Source of the DNA: Diadophis punctatus similis
Lineage: Eukaryota > Chordata > Lepidosauria > Squamata > Dipsadidae
DNA: 64,000 nucleotides
NCBI GenBank assembly: GCA_023053685.1
Contig: JALIGW010000014.1
Coordinates: 16,736,590-16,800,589 of the forward strand
Direction: 5' to 3'
The notes beneath the pieces are model-generated. The model worked only from the letters and a program-made list of their open reading frames with translations. It was not told the origin of the DNA and did no database searches. Made by a program: the position numbers and the translations under genes. Positions 42,952 to 53,165 of this stretch are shown here, in pieces (positions within the stretch are counted from its first letter, which is position 1; each line of letters starts with the position of its first letter).

Positions 42952-42998
42952 ATGTGTATATATGTATATATGTATATATGTATATACAAGAACTGATT
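42776..42998. repeat. A-rich low complexity, (TG)n and TATATG repeats
   Basis: AATAAAAA-type sequence growing from the LINE tail, then (TG)n at about 42909-42942 and TATG/TATA variants. Confidence 0.95.
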
Positions 42999-43000
42999 GG

Positions 43001-43158
43001 GAACAGAGCCTATGGCCTAATGGTTAAGTTGCTGCACTGCAAGGCAGCCGGCCCGGGTTCAAATCCCAGTAAGGGGTATGGCTATCTGACGAGAGCAAAA
43101 TAAGCTCGAAATAGATCTATAATAGTCTCCCTTTATTTTCATTTATCAGCAAAAAATC
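43001..43158 (+). mobile_element. tRNA-derived SINE with hammerhead fold
   Basis: A box TGGCCTAATGG (43013-43023) and B box GGTTCAAATCC (43056-43066) at tRNA-like spacing. The acceptor arm cannot pair, so it is not a working tRNA. About 13 nt after the B box a complete hammerhead-ribozyme fold begins (separate entry). The tail CCCTTTATTTTCATTTATC leads into an ACAT microsatellite. Unlike the other two SINE families in the window, it has no BovB-like or TAAACCGCTTAGAG-like body. Confidence 0.75.
43080..43127 (+). ncRNA. hammerhead ribozyme motif
   Basis: Stem I: 43080-43085 (GGCTAT) pairs with 43122-43127 (ATAGTC), six pairs including one G-U. Core box CTGACGA is 43086-43092. Stem II: GAGC 43093-43096 with GCTC 43104-43107, loop of seven. 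Core box GAA is 43108-43110. A 43111 begins a short stem III (ATA with TAT, loop GATC) ending at T43120, and A43121 is the residue at the cleavage site (NUH rule). Every nucleotide required by the family consensus (CUGANGA, GAAA, UH) is present. Stem III is very short, as in many retroelement hammerheads, which often act as dimers. Activity is not shown. Confidence 0.75.
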
Positions 43159-43159
43159 C

Positions 43160-43229
43160 TAAACATACATACATACATACATACATACATACATACATAC
43201 ATACATACATACATACATACATACATACA

Positions 43230-43314
<85 letters not shown>
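43160..43314. repeat. (ACAT)n then (AT)n microsatellites
   Basis: Tetranucleotide run to about 43257, then pure (AT)n to 43314, at the SINE tail. Confidence 0.97.
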
Positions 43315-43318
<4 letters not shown>

Positions 43319-43429
43319 CATTCTCTTTAAAACGTCTTTGTGAGAGCAGCGGGAAGCTAAACCTGAGGTGTCAAAGAATGCATACCCTGGAATGATTTAA
43401 ATGAGACTAAAGAACCTAAAACTTTGGGG

Positions 43430-44012
43430 AAGAATTCTAACACACCAGAAAGCAAGATTAGAGTTTCAAAGGTTCTTGATAAACTTGAACATTGGGGCCT
43501 ATCCAACCAAATGCTGTACAATGGTGTGAAATGTGAAGTTCTCCACTTTGGTAAGAAAATCCAGATGCATAGAGAGACGAGAGGCAGCCCCTGGATTAGC
43601 CACAGTTCTTGCAAAAAAGGATCTGGGCATCCTAGAAGACCATTCATGATACAGCAGGATGCTATAGTTGCCCAAACAGCCAATGCAATCTGGGCTGCAT
43701 CAAGAGAGCATAATGTCAAGGTACAAGCGATAATTCCATTTTACAATATACTAGTCAGAGACCATACCAGAAATATTGTCTCCAGTTCTGGTCACCACAA
43801 TACAAAAAGGAGATGAAGGAACCGGAAAGAGTGCTGAGAAGAGCAACAAAACTGGTAAGAAGCTTGAGAGCTCAGTCCTAGGAGGAATGGTTTAAAGAAC
43901 TGGCAATGCATAGCTCCAAGAAGAGAAGAATGGGAGGGCATATGATAGCAGTCTTCTAATCCTTGGAGGTATCTTGCAAGGAGGAGGGTATCAAGCATCA
44001 ACAGTCAAGAAA
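43430..44012 (+). pseudogene. old CR1 ORF2 relic
   Basis: LDKLEHWGLSNQM and CEVLHFGKK, then a degraded RDLGILEDHS-like stretch, [24 protein letters not shown] and KKRRMGGHMIAV follow CR1 order after the FADD box. It differs from the young copies at most sites and has frameshifts. Confidence 0.75.
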
Positions 44013-44550
44013 GCAGCAGCCAAGAAGTGCAGTGCAGAACTTGGCTGAAAAGTTGGAAAAAAATGTTCAAATGCCATGATATGCCCCATAACGATCCGAA
44101 TCAAGCAAGCCATGGCATCCCCTACAAGACTATATGGAAGTGAACCCTGAACCGTCAAGAAGTAGGATAGGAAGCGTATCAACACTTTTCCATGTTGGTG
44201 TTGGAGTGGACCACTGAACAAGTCAACTCAGAGCTCTTGCTTCAAAACAAAAGACCAGGCTGAGTTTTTCCTACTTCACACACATTATGCAAAGTCCCAG
44301 CTCTCTGATGCTGATTGTCTTTTGGTGAGACCAAGAGGATGGCCAATGGCAAAGTGAATGGAGTCAATTACAGCGGCGATGACAGCACACAAAAACAAGC
44401 TTGTATATAACTTGTATGACATTACTAAGTTTCATTATTACTAGTCACTGACTGCAATAAACATGTTCTTCTGCTATAATAAGGTCTAAATTACTGAAAG
44501 AAGCTACTGGAGTCGGTAAACGCACATAGCAAGACTGTGTGCAATGCACT
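44013..44550. other. unassigned sequence
   Basis: Nothing recognised; may include more CR1 decay at its start. Confidence 0.3.
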
Positions 44551-44558
44551 GTTATGTT

Positions 44559-44997
44559 CAGGGGTAGGTTCCTCCCAGTTCTGACCAGTTTGCCCGAACC
44601 GGTAGTGACATGCTGGTGATGTCACAATGACATCACAGAACCGGATCGGTCGGTGCCAGTCCATGGGTGCCGCCATCTTTTTTATGATTTTTTTTGAATT
44701 TTTTGAATTATTTTTTTTTATTTTTTTTGAATTTTTTCCCCCTTCTGAGCATGCGCTGAAGCCGAGTTCTGAGCATGAGAGTTCTGAAGCTGAGTTCTGG
44801 CACTGAGTTCTTGCATGCACTGAAGCTGAGTTCTGGCACTGGCATGCACCGAGTTCTGGCACTGGCATGCACTGAGCATGCGCTGAAGCCGAGTTCTGGC
44901 ACTGTGCATGTGGTTGCCAGCTATTTTTTGATTGCTGTGGGGCACCAGGAGCGACCCTGAGTGAACCGGCAGCAAAACGATCCACAACCCACCCCTG
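44559..44997. mobile_element. hAT MITE, GGGTTC family, with tandem core
   Basis: Ends are CAGGGGTAGGTTCC and CAACCCACCCCTG. No exact octamer duplication abuts both ends: GTTATGTT precedes, and AGTATGTT appears nine bases after the right end. The interior repeats GAGTTCTGGCACT and GAGCATGCGCTGAAGC between 44750 and 44905. Confidence 0.78.
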
Positions 44998-45009
44998 CAA
45001 GGGAAGTAT

Positions 45010-46584
45010 GTTCCTCTTTCTCTTTTTGTGGATAATTCAGTTAAACTGTATTTAGATTTTTTTTCTTTAATTTTTACATTTATCAGTGGGCATGCTGCCT
45101 CAGTTATCCAAGTAATACATACACCTTTAAGGTTTAGTTCAGTTTCCAGGGACATCCTAATTTGGATACCGAGTTTTAACTTATCACCTGATACGAAACA
45201 TTCCACAATATAATTCCAGGATTCTGGGCTCAAGGAATGGGGTGGAAGTGAACCCATTTCTTCCTCTGCCATATACCTTTCACCAAGGTAAGCAGGTTCA
45301 TCTGTTTACTCTACATTTTAGCCATTTAAGCATCACTTGCAACTGTTGACTCCATCGTCTTTGTCAAACACCACTGAATTGGTCTATGTTTCCTTAATTT
45401 TGGAAGCCATACTTCTAGTTTCATCGCTCATGCAGTCTGTCCAACATTCACTGCAAATGTATTCAATTTCAGTCTGTAATACAGTATTATCTGCATACAG
45501 GAAGGACAGCACTGTTGCAGATCTAATCACCACCCTGTTAAGGCCACCAACAAACTTTCCTTATACAATTATCCTTAAATACGCCCCAAAGGCATCGCAT
45601 ATCCTAGCTGGGCTCAATGTTGCTCAATGTTGAATCCTTTGTTAAGCATTTCACTGATTCTCAGGCATATCTTGCTTGCTTCCCTCATTTCTCACAACAT
45701 TGCATTCAGCAAACCACCTCCAGTTTCATATTTATGCAAAACATTCTATAATCCATGCCTAATCAGCATACACTTTCACAAGGACAATAATTTTACTTCC
45801 ACTTCTTTCTTCCATTCACACCTTTCTGAAGGACCTGGCAGAGTACTGGAAGCCAGTCCTTAATCAACCATCCTGCCAAATAAACTTACCCTGAGGGCAT
45901 TGAGTGGGGGGTGGGCATCATAGAAGTCCCTCCATGAACTATCTTGCCTCCTTCACTGCCTCATTTGATTTTAGTTTAATTTTTTTGAAATTTGTCTTAT
46001 CGGCTGGGTTTGATTTTAATCTGCATTTTTTTAAAAAAATATTTGCTTTGATATGGTGAGTATCTAATATTTAAGAGTTTGGTTCGAAGCTTGCTCTAAA
46101 GATTTTATAATTTCAGAAGAGATAATATCAGATCTTATTTTGCCATATAATCTTTGGGAGGGTGATTAAAGATAGTTTTCAATACATTTTCATTTTTTTC
46201 AATTATAATAGTAGTATATGGCATATAGTAGTATATGGCAAAATAAGCATATGGCATACAATGCCAGGGAAATCTACACATGCTGGACACAATGCATTCC
46301 TGACAGCCAAGACTCCGTTCATTCTGTTAGGCACTTGCGTGCCCAGCCTTGGTGCACCATAGGGGGCAAACTAGCTTACGCTAGCTACTCATTTAATAAT
46401 TTTATTAAAAATGCATTAAAAAGTATTGAAAATTTGCATTTTTGTTGCCCTAGTTATAAGCAAATAATTTTGTTATATTGCTTACTTCTATTTAGTGTTA
46501 AATAAATAAACACTTTTAAAAGTTTATGTTTCATATAGTTGTGAGGTCCGGTCTGGGGAATGGCCTGGAAGAAAACTGAATTTT

Positions 46585-46586
<2 letters not shown>
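45010..46586. other. unassigned sequence
   Basis: 1.6 kb without recognised repeat. Small frames at 45337-45863 show no family resemblance. Confidence 0.3.
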
Positions 46587-46617
<31 letters not shown>

Positions 46618-46618
46618 G
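46587..46618. repeat. (AATC)n microsatellite
   Basis: Eight AATC units at the CR1 3' tail. Confidence 0.95.
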
Positions 46619-47125
46619 GAAAGGATCTTGGAGATCTTCCCATCCAGCCCCCTGCTCAAGCAGGATATCCTATACCATTTCAAACAGGTGACTGTCCAGT
46701 CTCTTCTTAAAATTCTCCAGTGATGGACCACCCACGATTTCTGAAGGCAAGCTGTTCCATTGGTTAACTGTCCTCACTACAGTATTGGGAAGTTTCTCCT
46801 TAATTCTTTGATTAGTTTCCATCCATTGTTTCTTGTCCTGCTCTCTGGTGCTTTGGAGAATGGACCCCCTCTTCTTTGTGGCAGCCTCTCAGATACAGGA
46901 ATACTGCTATCATGTCGCCCCAGTTTTCTTTTCTCTAGACTGACCAAATCCAAATCCTGCAACCATTCTTCATATGTTTTTCTCTCCAGGCCTTTACTCA
47001 TCTTAGTTGCTCCTCTCTGCATTCTTTCTGGAGTCTCAACATCTTTTTTTGTAATGTGGTGACCAAAACTGGATGCAGTATTACAGGTGTGGCCTTACTA
47101 AAGCTTTATAAAGCTTGTTTTCATC
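46619..47125 (-). pseudogene. CR1 3' end
   Basis: CR1 3' UTR, then C-terminal codons: [44 protein letters not shown], ending in the FWSPHYKK region (CCAAAACTGGATGCAGTATT) and ALVRPH. Frameshifted. Confidence 0.88.
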
Positions 47126-47700
47126 ACCTTGTAGTCAGGTAGTTATCAGCTTGTAGTTATGGAATGACTTACACTCAGGATGCATCCAAATAAACACTGT
47201 GGAATGTTCACAATCAATGGCCATTAAGGGAACATAATAGTATTCATGCAAGTCATATAAGCTAGGAATTCCAACCCTTCTCTTGTTTACTTGCAAGTCA
47301 ACCTACCACTGCCTGCTTTCCACTAACTTAGGTGTCTATGTAGTGCACTAAAACACACTCAGCCTTATGTTATATAAATCTAGAAAGATCAAGTCTTAAA
47401 TGCAGTGCTGGAGGATAAGGGCTATTATGCTGCTAGAAGGCACTGTTTTCTTATCATGAACCAAAGACAGAAGCTTCATGGGACTGCTCAGGTGTCTGTT
47501 GACCTGATGATGAGGCTCTCTGGTAATGAGGAAAAAATCTTTCTTAAGTCCATGACAGAAAGAAAGTATGCAAAAGTGATTCGGGCAAACACCTCCCTAG
47601 TCCACATGGGTATAGGAAGGGGAGGAGGAGGCACAGCACAATCAAACTTGTAAGATTCCATTTTCATTTACTTCCTTGCTTTGTGCATGTTGCTCATGAC
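47126..47700. other. unassigned sequence
   Basis: Nothing recognised; the 83-codon frame at 47405 has no family. Confidence 0.3.
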
Positions 47701-47702
47701 GG

Positions 47703-48330
47703 CAATGAGATCTCCAGCCAAAAAGGCCAACGCACTCCTGAGCTGCATAAATAGAGGGATACACTCAAGGACCAGAGAGGTACTAGTACCACTCTATAAA
47801 GCCTTGGTCAGACCACACCTAGAGTACTGCATCCAGTTTTGGTCACCACACTACAAAAAAGACATTGAAACCCTAGAGAAAGTGCAGAAGAGAGCAACCA
47901 GGATGATAAAGGGTCTGGAAAATAAAACATACAAAGAGCGGTTGCAGGAACTGAGCTTGGCCAGTCTGGCGAAGAGAAGGACCAGGGGAGACATGATAGC
48001 AGTGTTCCAATACTTGAGGGGATGCCACAGAGAGGAGGGGGTCAGGCTGTTCTCTATGGCACCAGAAAGCCAAACAAGGAATAATGGATGGAAGCTGACC
48101 AAGGAGAGATTCAACCTGGAAGTGAGGAGAAACTTTCTGACGGTAAGAGCGATCAACCAGTGGAACAGCTTGCCAGTGGAGATTGTGAGAGCCCCAACAC
48201 TTATGACCTTCAAGGAGAGACTGGACTGCCATCTGTCTCAAATGGTGTAGGAACTCCTGCTTGAGCAGGGGGTTGGACTAGATGACTTACAAGGTCCCTT
48301 CAAACTCTAATAATAAATCTAAATCTAAAT
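47703..48330 (+). mobile_element. CR1 LINE 3' end, AAATCT-tail subfamily
   Basis: The frame 47681-48250 is open to its natural stop: [81 protein letters not shown]. 3' UTR and TAATAATAAATCTAAATC tail follow. It is close to the minus-strand copy at 38906-39600, differing at a few percent of bases. Truncated in the thumb. Confidence 0.93.
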
Positions 48331-48765
48331 CCTGAGTTTCCTATTTTCCTAATGATATTCCACATCTTGACATGGCTGACACAGTCTAAGGCCTTTCTAT
48401 AGTCAATGATTTTTTTTTCTTTGACATTTTCCATTATCCAACATGAACCAATAATGGAGCAATAACATCTCATGTTCCTCACATTTTTCTAAAACTTGCT
48501 TGAATCTCTGGTATTTCTTGTTCCTAGAGTTCTAATCTGGGTTAAGATGATCTGAAGCTAATGTGTGAATTTAAGGATATTGTACAATGGTTTGCACATT
48601 CGTTGAAGCCTCCTTTCTTTGCTGTTGGAATGTAGATCATTGTCTTCCAACCTGTTAGCTGCTATGTCATTCTCCTGATTTACTGTCAATAGTTTGTCAT
48701 ATTTCTGTAGGTATTCCATCAATTACTTAGTCTTCCAATCAGATACAAGACAGACCAGACCAAGA
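48331..48765. other. unassigned sequence
   Basis: Nothing firm; could be the upstream part of the BovB relic. Confidence 0.3.
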
Positions 48766-48869
48766 AAAAAATTCTAAGCTAAAGACTACTTTTATTTAGA
48801 TTGCCTATAACAACATAAAATACAAAATTGTACAAAACCAGACACATCATTGGAAGCTAAAATCACAAG

Positions 48870-48938
48870 ATTACGTCTTATTTACTTTGGCCATGTTATG
48901 TGTGCAAATCCAGTGGAGAAGGCAATGATGCTAGGAAT
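48870..48938 (+). pseudogene. BovB/RTE LINE relic, left part
   Basis: YFGHVMCANPVEKAMMLGI-type codons lead to the interruption at 48939. Continues at 49269. Confidence 0.65.
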
Positions 48939-49268
48939 CAGAGGTGGGTTCCTGCCGGAGATGTCCGCTGCGTAGCTCCAGTAGGGAGCGGCCGATTGCG
49001 CAATTTGCATGTGACCGCTCCGGAGCCCTCTCCGCCGGTCCGTCACGCACGTCGCCATCTTTTCCTGAGAAGTTTTGGGCAATTTTGCTTCTGTGCATGC
49101 GCGGAGGCAAATCACACCAAAATCTCGTGAGGGGACGCGTGAGTGTGAGAGATTTTGGTGAGATTTTGCTTTTGCGCATGCGCAGAAGCAAAATACGTGC
49201 GCACGCCCCCGAAATGTGGAGATGCGCGTGCAGCGCACTGGCATCAGTAAGCTAGCAACCCGCCCCTG
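48939..49268. mobile_element. hAT MITE, GGGTTC family
   Basis: Ends are CAGAGGTGGGTTCC and CAACCCGCCCCTG, with a perfect duplication CTAGGAAT at 48931-48938 and 49269-49276. The interior shares TTTTGCTT..GCGCATGCGCAGAAGC (49164-49190 region) with 9022-9467. Confidence 0.93.
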
Positions 49269-49445
49269 CTAGGAATGGTTAGTGAATAAAGAAGAAGAGC
49301 CAAGCAAAGAACATGTTGGCTTGATAGCATCAAATCTGATGCGAAAGTGAACATACAACTGAAAGTAGCTGTGCTTGACAAGGTAGCATGGAGAGCATTT
49401 GCCACCAAAAGTCAGACATGACTAAGCGGTTAAAAACAACAATAA
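49269..49445 (+). pseudogene. BovB/RTE LINE relic, right part and tail
   Basis: IASNLMRK then degraded VAWRAFA codons and a stop. The tail GTCAGACATGACTAAGCGG then AAAAACAACAATAAC is the typical BovB 3' end. Confidence 0.75.
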
Positions 49446-49617
49446 CATAGCCACATAATCTTGCAAGTCTGACTGTGGCCTCAAAACTCTCTCTATGACC
49501 AAAGAGCTGATCTAACTTCATTTTCCAGACACTTTTGTAAAAGGATGAATATCTTCCAAGGTGTCTGTCGAGTTTACAGAGAATGGCCTTGAAGGACAGA
49601 GCTGTTATCAATCAGGC
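49446..49617. other. unassigned sequence
   Basis: Nothing recognised. Confidence 0.3.
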
Positions 49618-49924
49618 AAGTGCACCAGGGCGGGTTCCTAAATTTTTTACTACCACTCTGTGGGTGTGGCTTAATTTTGTGGGTGTGGCTTGATGGTCAT
49701 GTGACCGGGTGGGAGTGGCTTGATGATGGGCGTGGCTTCATGGTCATGTGACTGGCCGGGCATGGCTTCATGGTCATGTGACTGGGCAGGTGTGGCTAAG
49801 TGGTCACGATCCTAGTTCCCCCTACAAGGATTCCTGCATCCAGACCTTTTACAATCCCCCAAAGGATTAAAAGAAACCAGATTCCATACAGCTCTGAACC
49901 CTTAAGGCAAACCAAATACAAGTG

Positions 49925-50246
49925 GTCCTCGCTTAATGGCTTAGCAATTGCTTAGCAAGTGTTCAAATTTATGACTGACCTCCTCAGAGCTACTTGACCT
50001 GTTTTTTGAGTTTTGACAGCCTTATGCATGCACACATGTACACATGCGCGCACACATACACATTTATGACCAGTTACAACATCCCACAGTCATGTGACTG
50101 AGGTTTTCTATGTTTTTTGCCAGTTCCCAACAATTTCTTCTGGTTTCCGGTTAAAAATGCCCATAAGGGAAAATGGACTCATTTAACAATCAGGGTTTGC
50201 TTAATGACCACAAGGTTCACTTAACAACCATGGTGTTTGCCTAACC
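49925..50246. mobile_element. mariner/Tigger-like fragment
   Basis: AGTGGTCCTCGCTTAATGGC on the left; CTTAATGACCACAAGGTTCA and CACTTAACAACCATGG on the right. Resembles 32657-33055 but diverged. Confidence 0.5.
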
Positions 50247-50545
50247 CAGGGGTCTGCAGCCTTAAACACTTAAAGAGCCATTTTTCTATTTTTTTTTAAA
50301 CAGGTATCTCTCTGTCTCTTTCTTTCTCCCTATCTCTTTTTCTCTTCTCTCTCTCATCTCCTGTCACTCATCTCTTTTTCTTTCTCCCCCTCTTTCTTTC
50401 TCATCTCTCTCTCTCCCTCTCATCTTTCTCCCTTTCTCTCTCTCATCTTTCTCTCTTTCCTGTCTCTCATTCTCTCCCTCCATCATTTTCTCATTTCTTT
50501 CTCTTTTCCTCCTCTTTCCTCTCTCTCATCTCTTTCACGCATGAG
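50247..50545 (+). mobile_element. hAT-like left end with (CT)-rich tract
   Basis: CAGGGGTCTGCAGCCTTAAA followed by CACTTAAAGAGCC and ACAGGTATCTC leads into about 240 bp of CT-rich sequence. This mirrors the element ending at 1407. A related piece (CCTTAAACATTCAAAGAGCC) is at 51172. Confidence 0.6.
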
Positions 50546-50621
50546 TCCAGTCCCCTAATCATCTTTGTTGCTCTTCTCTGCACTCTTTCCAGAGTCTCAA
50601 CATCCTTTTTACATAGACGAA
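50546..50621 (-). mobile_element. CR1 scrap
   Basis: CCCCTAATCATCTTTGTTGC to CAACATCCTTTTTACATAG, the [17 protein letters not shown] segment. Confidence 0.75.
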
Positions 50622-50656
50622 CAGTGTTTTCAAGCTTCATACTTTTATGGCGTTTG

Positions 50657-50748
50657 GCTCCTAAAATTCTCCAGCCAGCATGCTGGCTGGGAAATTCTGG
50701 GAGTTGAAGTCCATACATCTTAAAATTGCCAAGGTTGAAAAACACTGG
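50657..50748. mobile_element. hAT hairpin MITE fragment
   Basis: AATTCTGGGAGTTGAAGTCC to GCCAAGGTTGAAAAACACTG, the right arm of the same type as 15666-15801. Confidence 0.7.
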
Positions 50749-51094
50749 ATAACAATTACATCTATTTCAAGGACATTTATATTAAATTAACTTAGGCATA
50801 GTGCAGGAATTTAAAATTTACAATTTGCTGCAATGGTTCACTCCTTTAAAAAAATTGCATTTGGCACAAAATGCTCCAATAGCTGCATGCTTTGCAGTCA
50901 AGTATATCTCTTATTCTAGAGAATGAAACCATAAAAATATCTGAATTCTGAATTCTAATATCTGAATTAGTCCTGATAATTCATGGCAGCAACATGTGTT
51001 CAAATCATTGATTGTTTAGTTAAAAGAATTGTGTTTTGACCACAAGAGGATTTAGGTTCATATGTTTTAGCCTCCAGTCCAGTCCCCTAATCCA

Positions 51095-51168
51095 GGAAAG
51101 CTGGCTGAGGAATTCTAGGAGTTGAAGTCCACAAGTCTTAAAGTTGCTAAGGTTGGAGACCCCTGCAA
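51095..51168. mobile_element. hAT hairpin MITE fragment
   Basis: GCTGGCTGAGGAATTCTAGG to GGTTGGAGACCCCTG, a right arm of the CCCCAAACTTGG type. CR1 words (TATGTTTTAGCCTCCAGTC) precede at 51061. Confidence 0.7.
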
Positions 51169-51234
51169 TCACCTTAAACATTCAAAGAGCCATTTGGAAC
51201 CATTTTCCACAGAAGTTGAACCCCCTTAACAGCC

Positions 51235-51396
51235 TTACTCCTCCCTCCCTCCCTCCTTATTTTACCTTCCTTCCTTCCTTCCCCCCCTCTCTCAGAAGCC
51301 TTCCTCCTTCCTCCCTCCCTCCTTATTTTACCTTCCTTCCTTCCTCCCCCCCCTCTCATTATTTAATACCTCTCTCTCTCACACACACACACACAG
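51235..51396. repeat. CT-rich low complexity, short (AC)n
   Basis: Two similar blocks (TCCCTCCTTATTTTACCTTC) at about 51247 and 51320 form a 70-bp direct duplication, then CT and (AC)n. Confidence 0.85.
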
Positions 51397-51585
51397 AGTC
51401 TGATTGCAGGCAAGCTCCCTTGTTTAAAAGAGCTCCCTCATTCCCCCCTCCCCCCTCGCTTCCTTTTGCTTTCAGCTTTCCTTTGCTATCTCCGTTTATA
51501 TTTGCCTCTGTTTGCAAGGGAAATAGTGCCTAGCTGTAAATTAGAGAAAGGCATTTTCTGGGGCTGAAAAGTTGAGGGGACCCAA

Positions 51586-51957
51586 GCAGAGTGGATTCTA
51601 ACTCACCTCTCTGCTGGCTGCATTCCTCAAGATGGCGACCGCATGTACAGGGCCGGAAGCTCGGCTTCTGCACATGCTCAGAAGAAAATTTAAAAATAAA
51701 ATAAAATAAAATAAAATAAATTCAAAAAAATAAAAAAAATAAAAGAAAGCCAAAAACAAGATAGCGACTGCACGCACAGGGCCGGAAGCTTGGCTTCTGC
51801 ACATGCTCAGAAGAAAATAAAAAAAAATTCAAAAAAAATTCAAAAAAAAATTCAAAAAAATATGGCGGCTCCCAGGGACCTGTAACTGACCATGACGTCA
51901 CCAGCCAGTTGCTACCGGTGCGATAGAGTGGGCCGCACCGGTAGGAACCCACTACTG
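51586..51957 (+). mobile_element. GGGTTC-family hAT segment with inner duplication
   Basis: Left end CAGAGTGGATTCTAACTCAC. Two copies of CAGGGCCGGAAGCT.GGCTTC and CTGCACATGCTCAGAAGAAA (51646-51688 and 51776-51815). It shares its right end with the larger unit. Confidence 0.65.
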
Positions 51958-51965
51958 AAGTGCAC

Positions 51966-52512
51966 CAAAGAAACACTCCAACAAACTAACTTGAGAAAAT
52001 GCCTCAGATGGCATTTTCTCCCTCATTCTCACAAAAAAAGGGGGAAGTGCATTAGGACTTGCATTGATGGTGTTCCCTAGTTAGGTAATGAAATGTTTGC
52101 GAACAATCAAGCTCAGAGAACATCCAGGACTCCACAGACTCAAGATTTGGTGCTACAGTTATTCTACAGCTGGTGAATTGTAGAACAGCTAAAAGTTGTT
52201 CTAGACCTTCAAGGTCTTGGTTTCTTAGTATGGTCTACCCTGTAAGGCTGACAGCATTTTGAATGTTTCCTTCTCTGCTTTATACATTTTCAGTCTTCTT
52301 TCCATAATTGTTCAATTTCCTTTGAATCCGCTGTTAACTGAATTTACATAGTGTTCACATTTAATTCTGCTGTTGTTTTTACTGTTCAGTGGTTTTATTA
52401 TGTTTTGTCTAGTCATGTTTTACAGGAAGGATTGTCCTTGGTTGCAAATGTTATATGCCATTCTTTTCCTAGTCTATGACTAATAAAATACCTTTCTATC
52501 ATCTTGATTTAT
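51966..52512. other. unassigned sequence
   Basis: Nothing recognised. Confidence 0.3.
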
Positions 52513-52515
52513 CTC

Positions 52516-52604
<89 letters not shown>

Positions 52605-52606
52605 AT
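52513..52606. repeat. (TATC)n microsatellite
   Basis: GATA-type tetranucleotide run directly upstream of a truncated CR1. Confidence 0.97.
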
Positions 52607-52633
52607 CTACCTATTATATATCTATCATCTATC

Positions 52634-53165
52634 AAAAGCCAATGCAATCCTAAATTGTATTAACAGAGGGATACAATCTAGATCAAGTGAGGTACTAATA
52701 CCACTCTATAAAGCCTTATTTAGACCGCACCTGGAGTACTGCATCCAGTTTTGGTCACCACATTATAAAAAAGATGTTGAGTCTCTAGAAAAAGTGCAGA
52801 GGAGAGCAACCAGGAGGATTAGGGGACTGGAGACTAAAACATATGAAGAGCGGTTGCAGGAACTGGGCATGGATAGTCTAGCGAAGAGAAGGACCAAGGG
52901 AGACATGATAGCAGTGTTCCAATATTTGAGGGGCTGCCACAGAGAGGAGGGGGGTCAAACTATTCTCCAAAGCACCCAAAGGACAGACAAGGAATAATGG
53001 ATGGAAACTGATCAAGGAGAGATTCAACCTAGAAATAAGGAGGAACTTTCTGACAGTGAGAACAATCAACCAATGGAACAGCTTGCCCTTGGAAGTTGTG
53101 GGAGCTTCATCACTTGAGACTTTCAAGAAGAGATTGGACTGCCATTTGTCAGAAATGGTGTAGGG
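52634..53165 (+). pseudogene. CR1 3' end (interrupted by hAT)
   Basis: [53 protein letters not shown] and [12 protein letters not shown] in one frame to about 52950, then a frameshift, then QWNSLPLEVV-like codons near 53070 and the stop region GTGTAGGG. The 3' UTR resumes at 53679 after the insertion. Confidence 0.92.

Larger units (their letters stand above)
49626..51957. mobile_element. 2.3-kb nested hAT unit, GGGTTC family
   Basis: Left end CAGGGCGGGTTCCTAA, right end GGAACCCACTACTG. The octamer AAGTGCAC flanks both (49618-49625 and 51958-51965), so these are two ends of one insertion. The inside holds a mariner-like piece, a second hAT terminus at 50247, CT-rich tracts, CR1 scraps, CCCCAAACTTGG-family pieces, and another GGGTTC-type left end at 51586. 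Confidence 0.75.

Noticed and set aside
43001..43075. Functional tRNA gene
   Set aside because: A and B boxes are present but there is no paired acceptor arm or complete cloverleaf; it is the head of a SINE.
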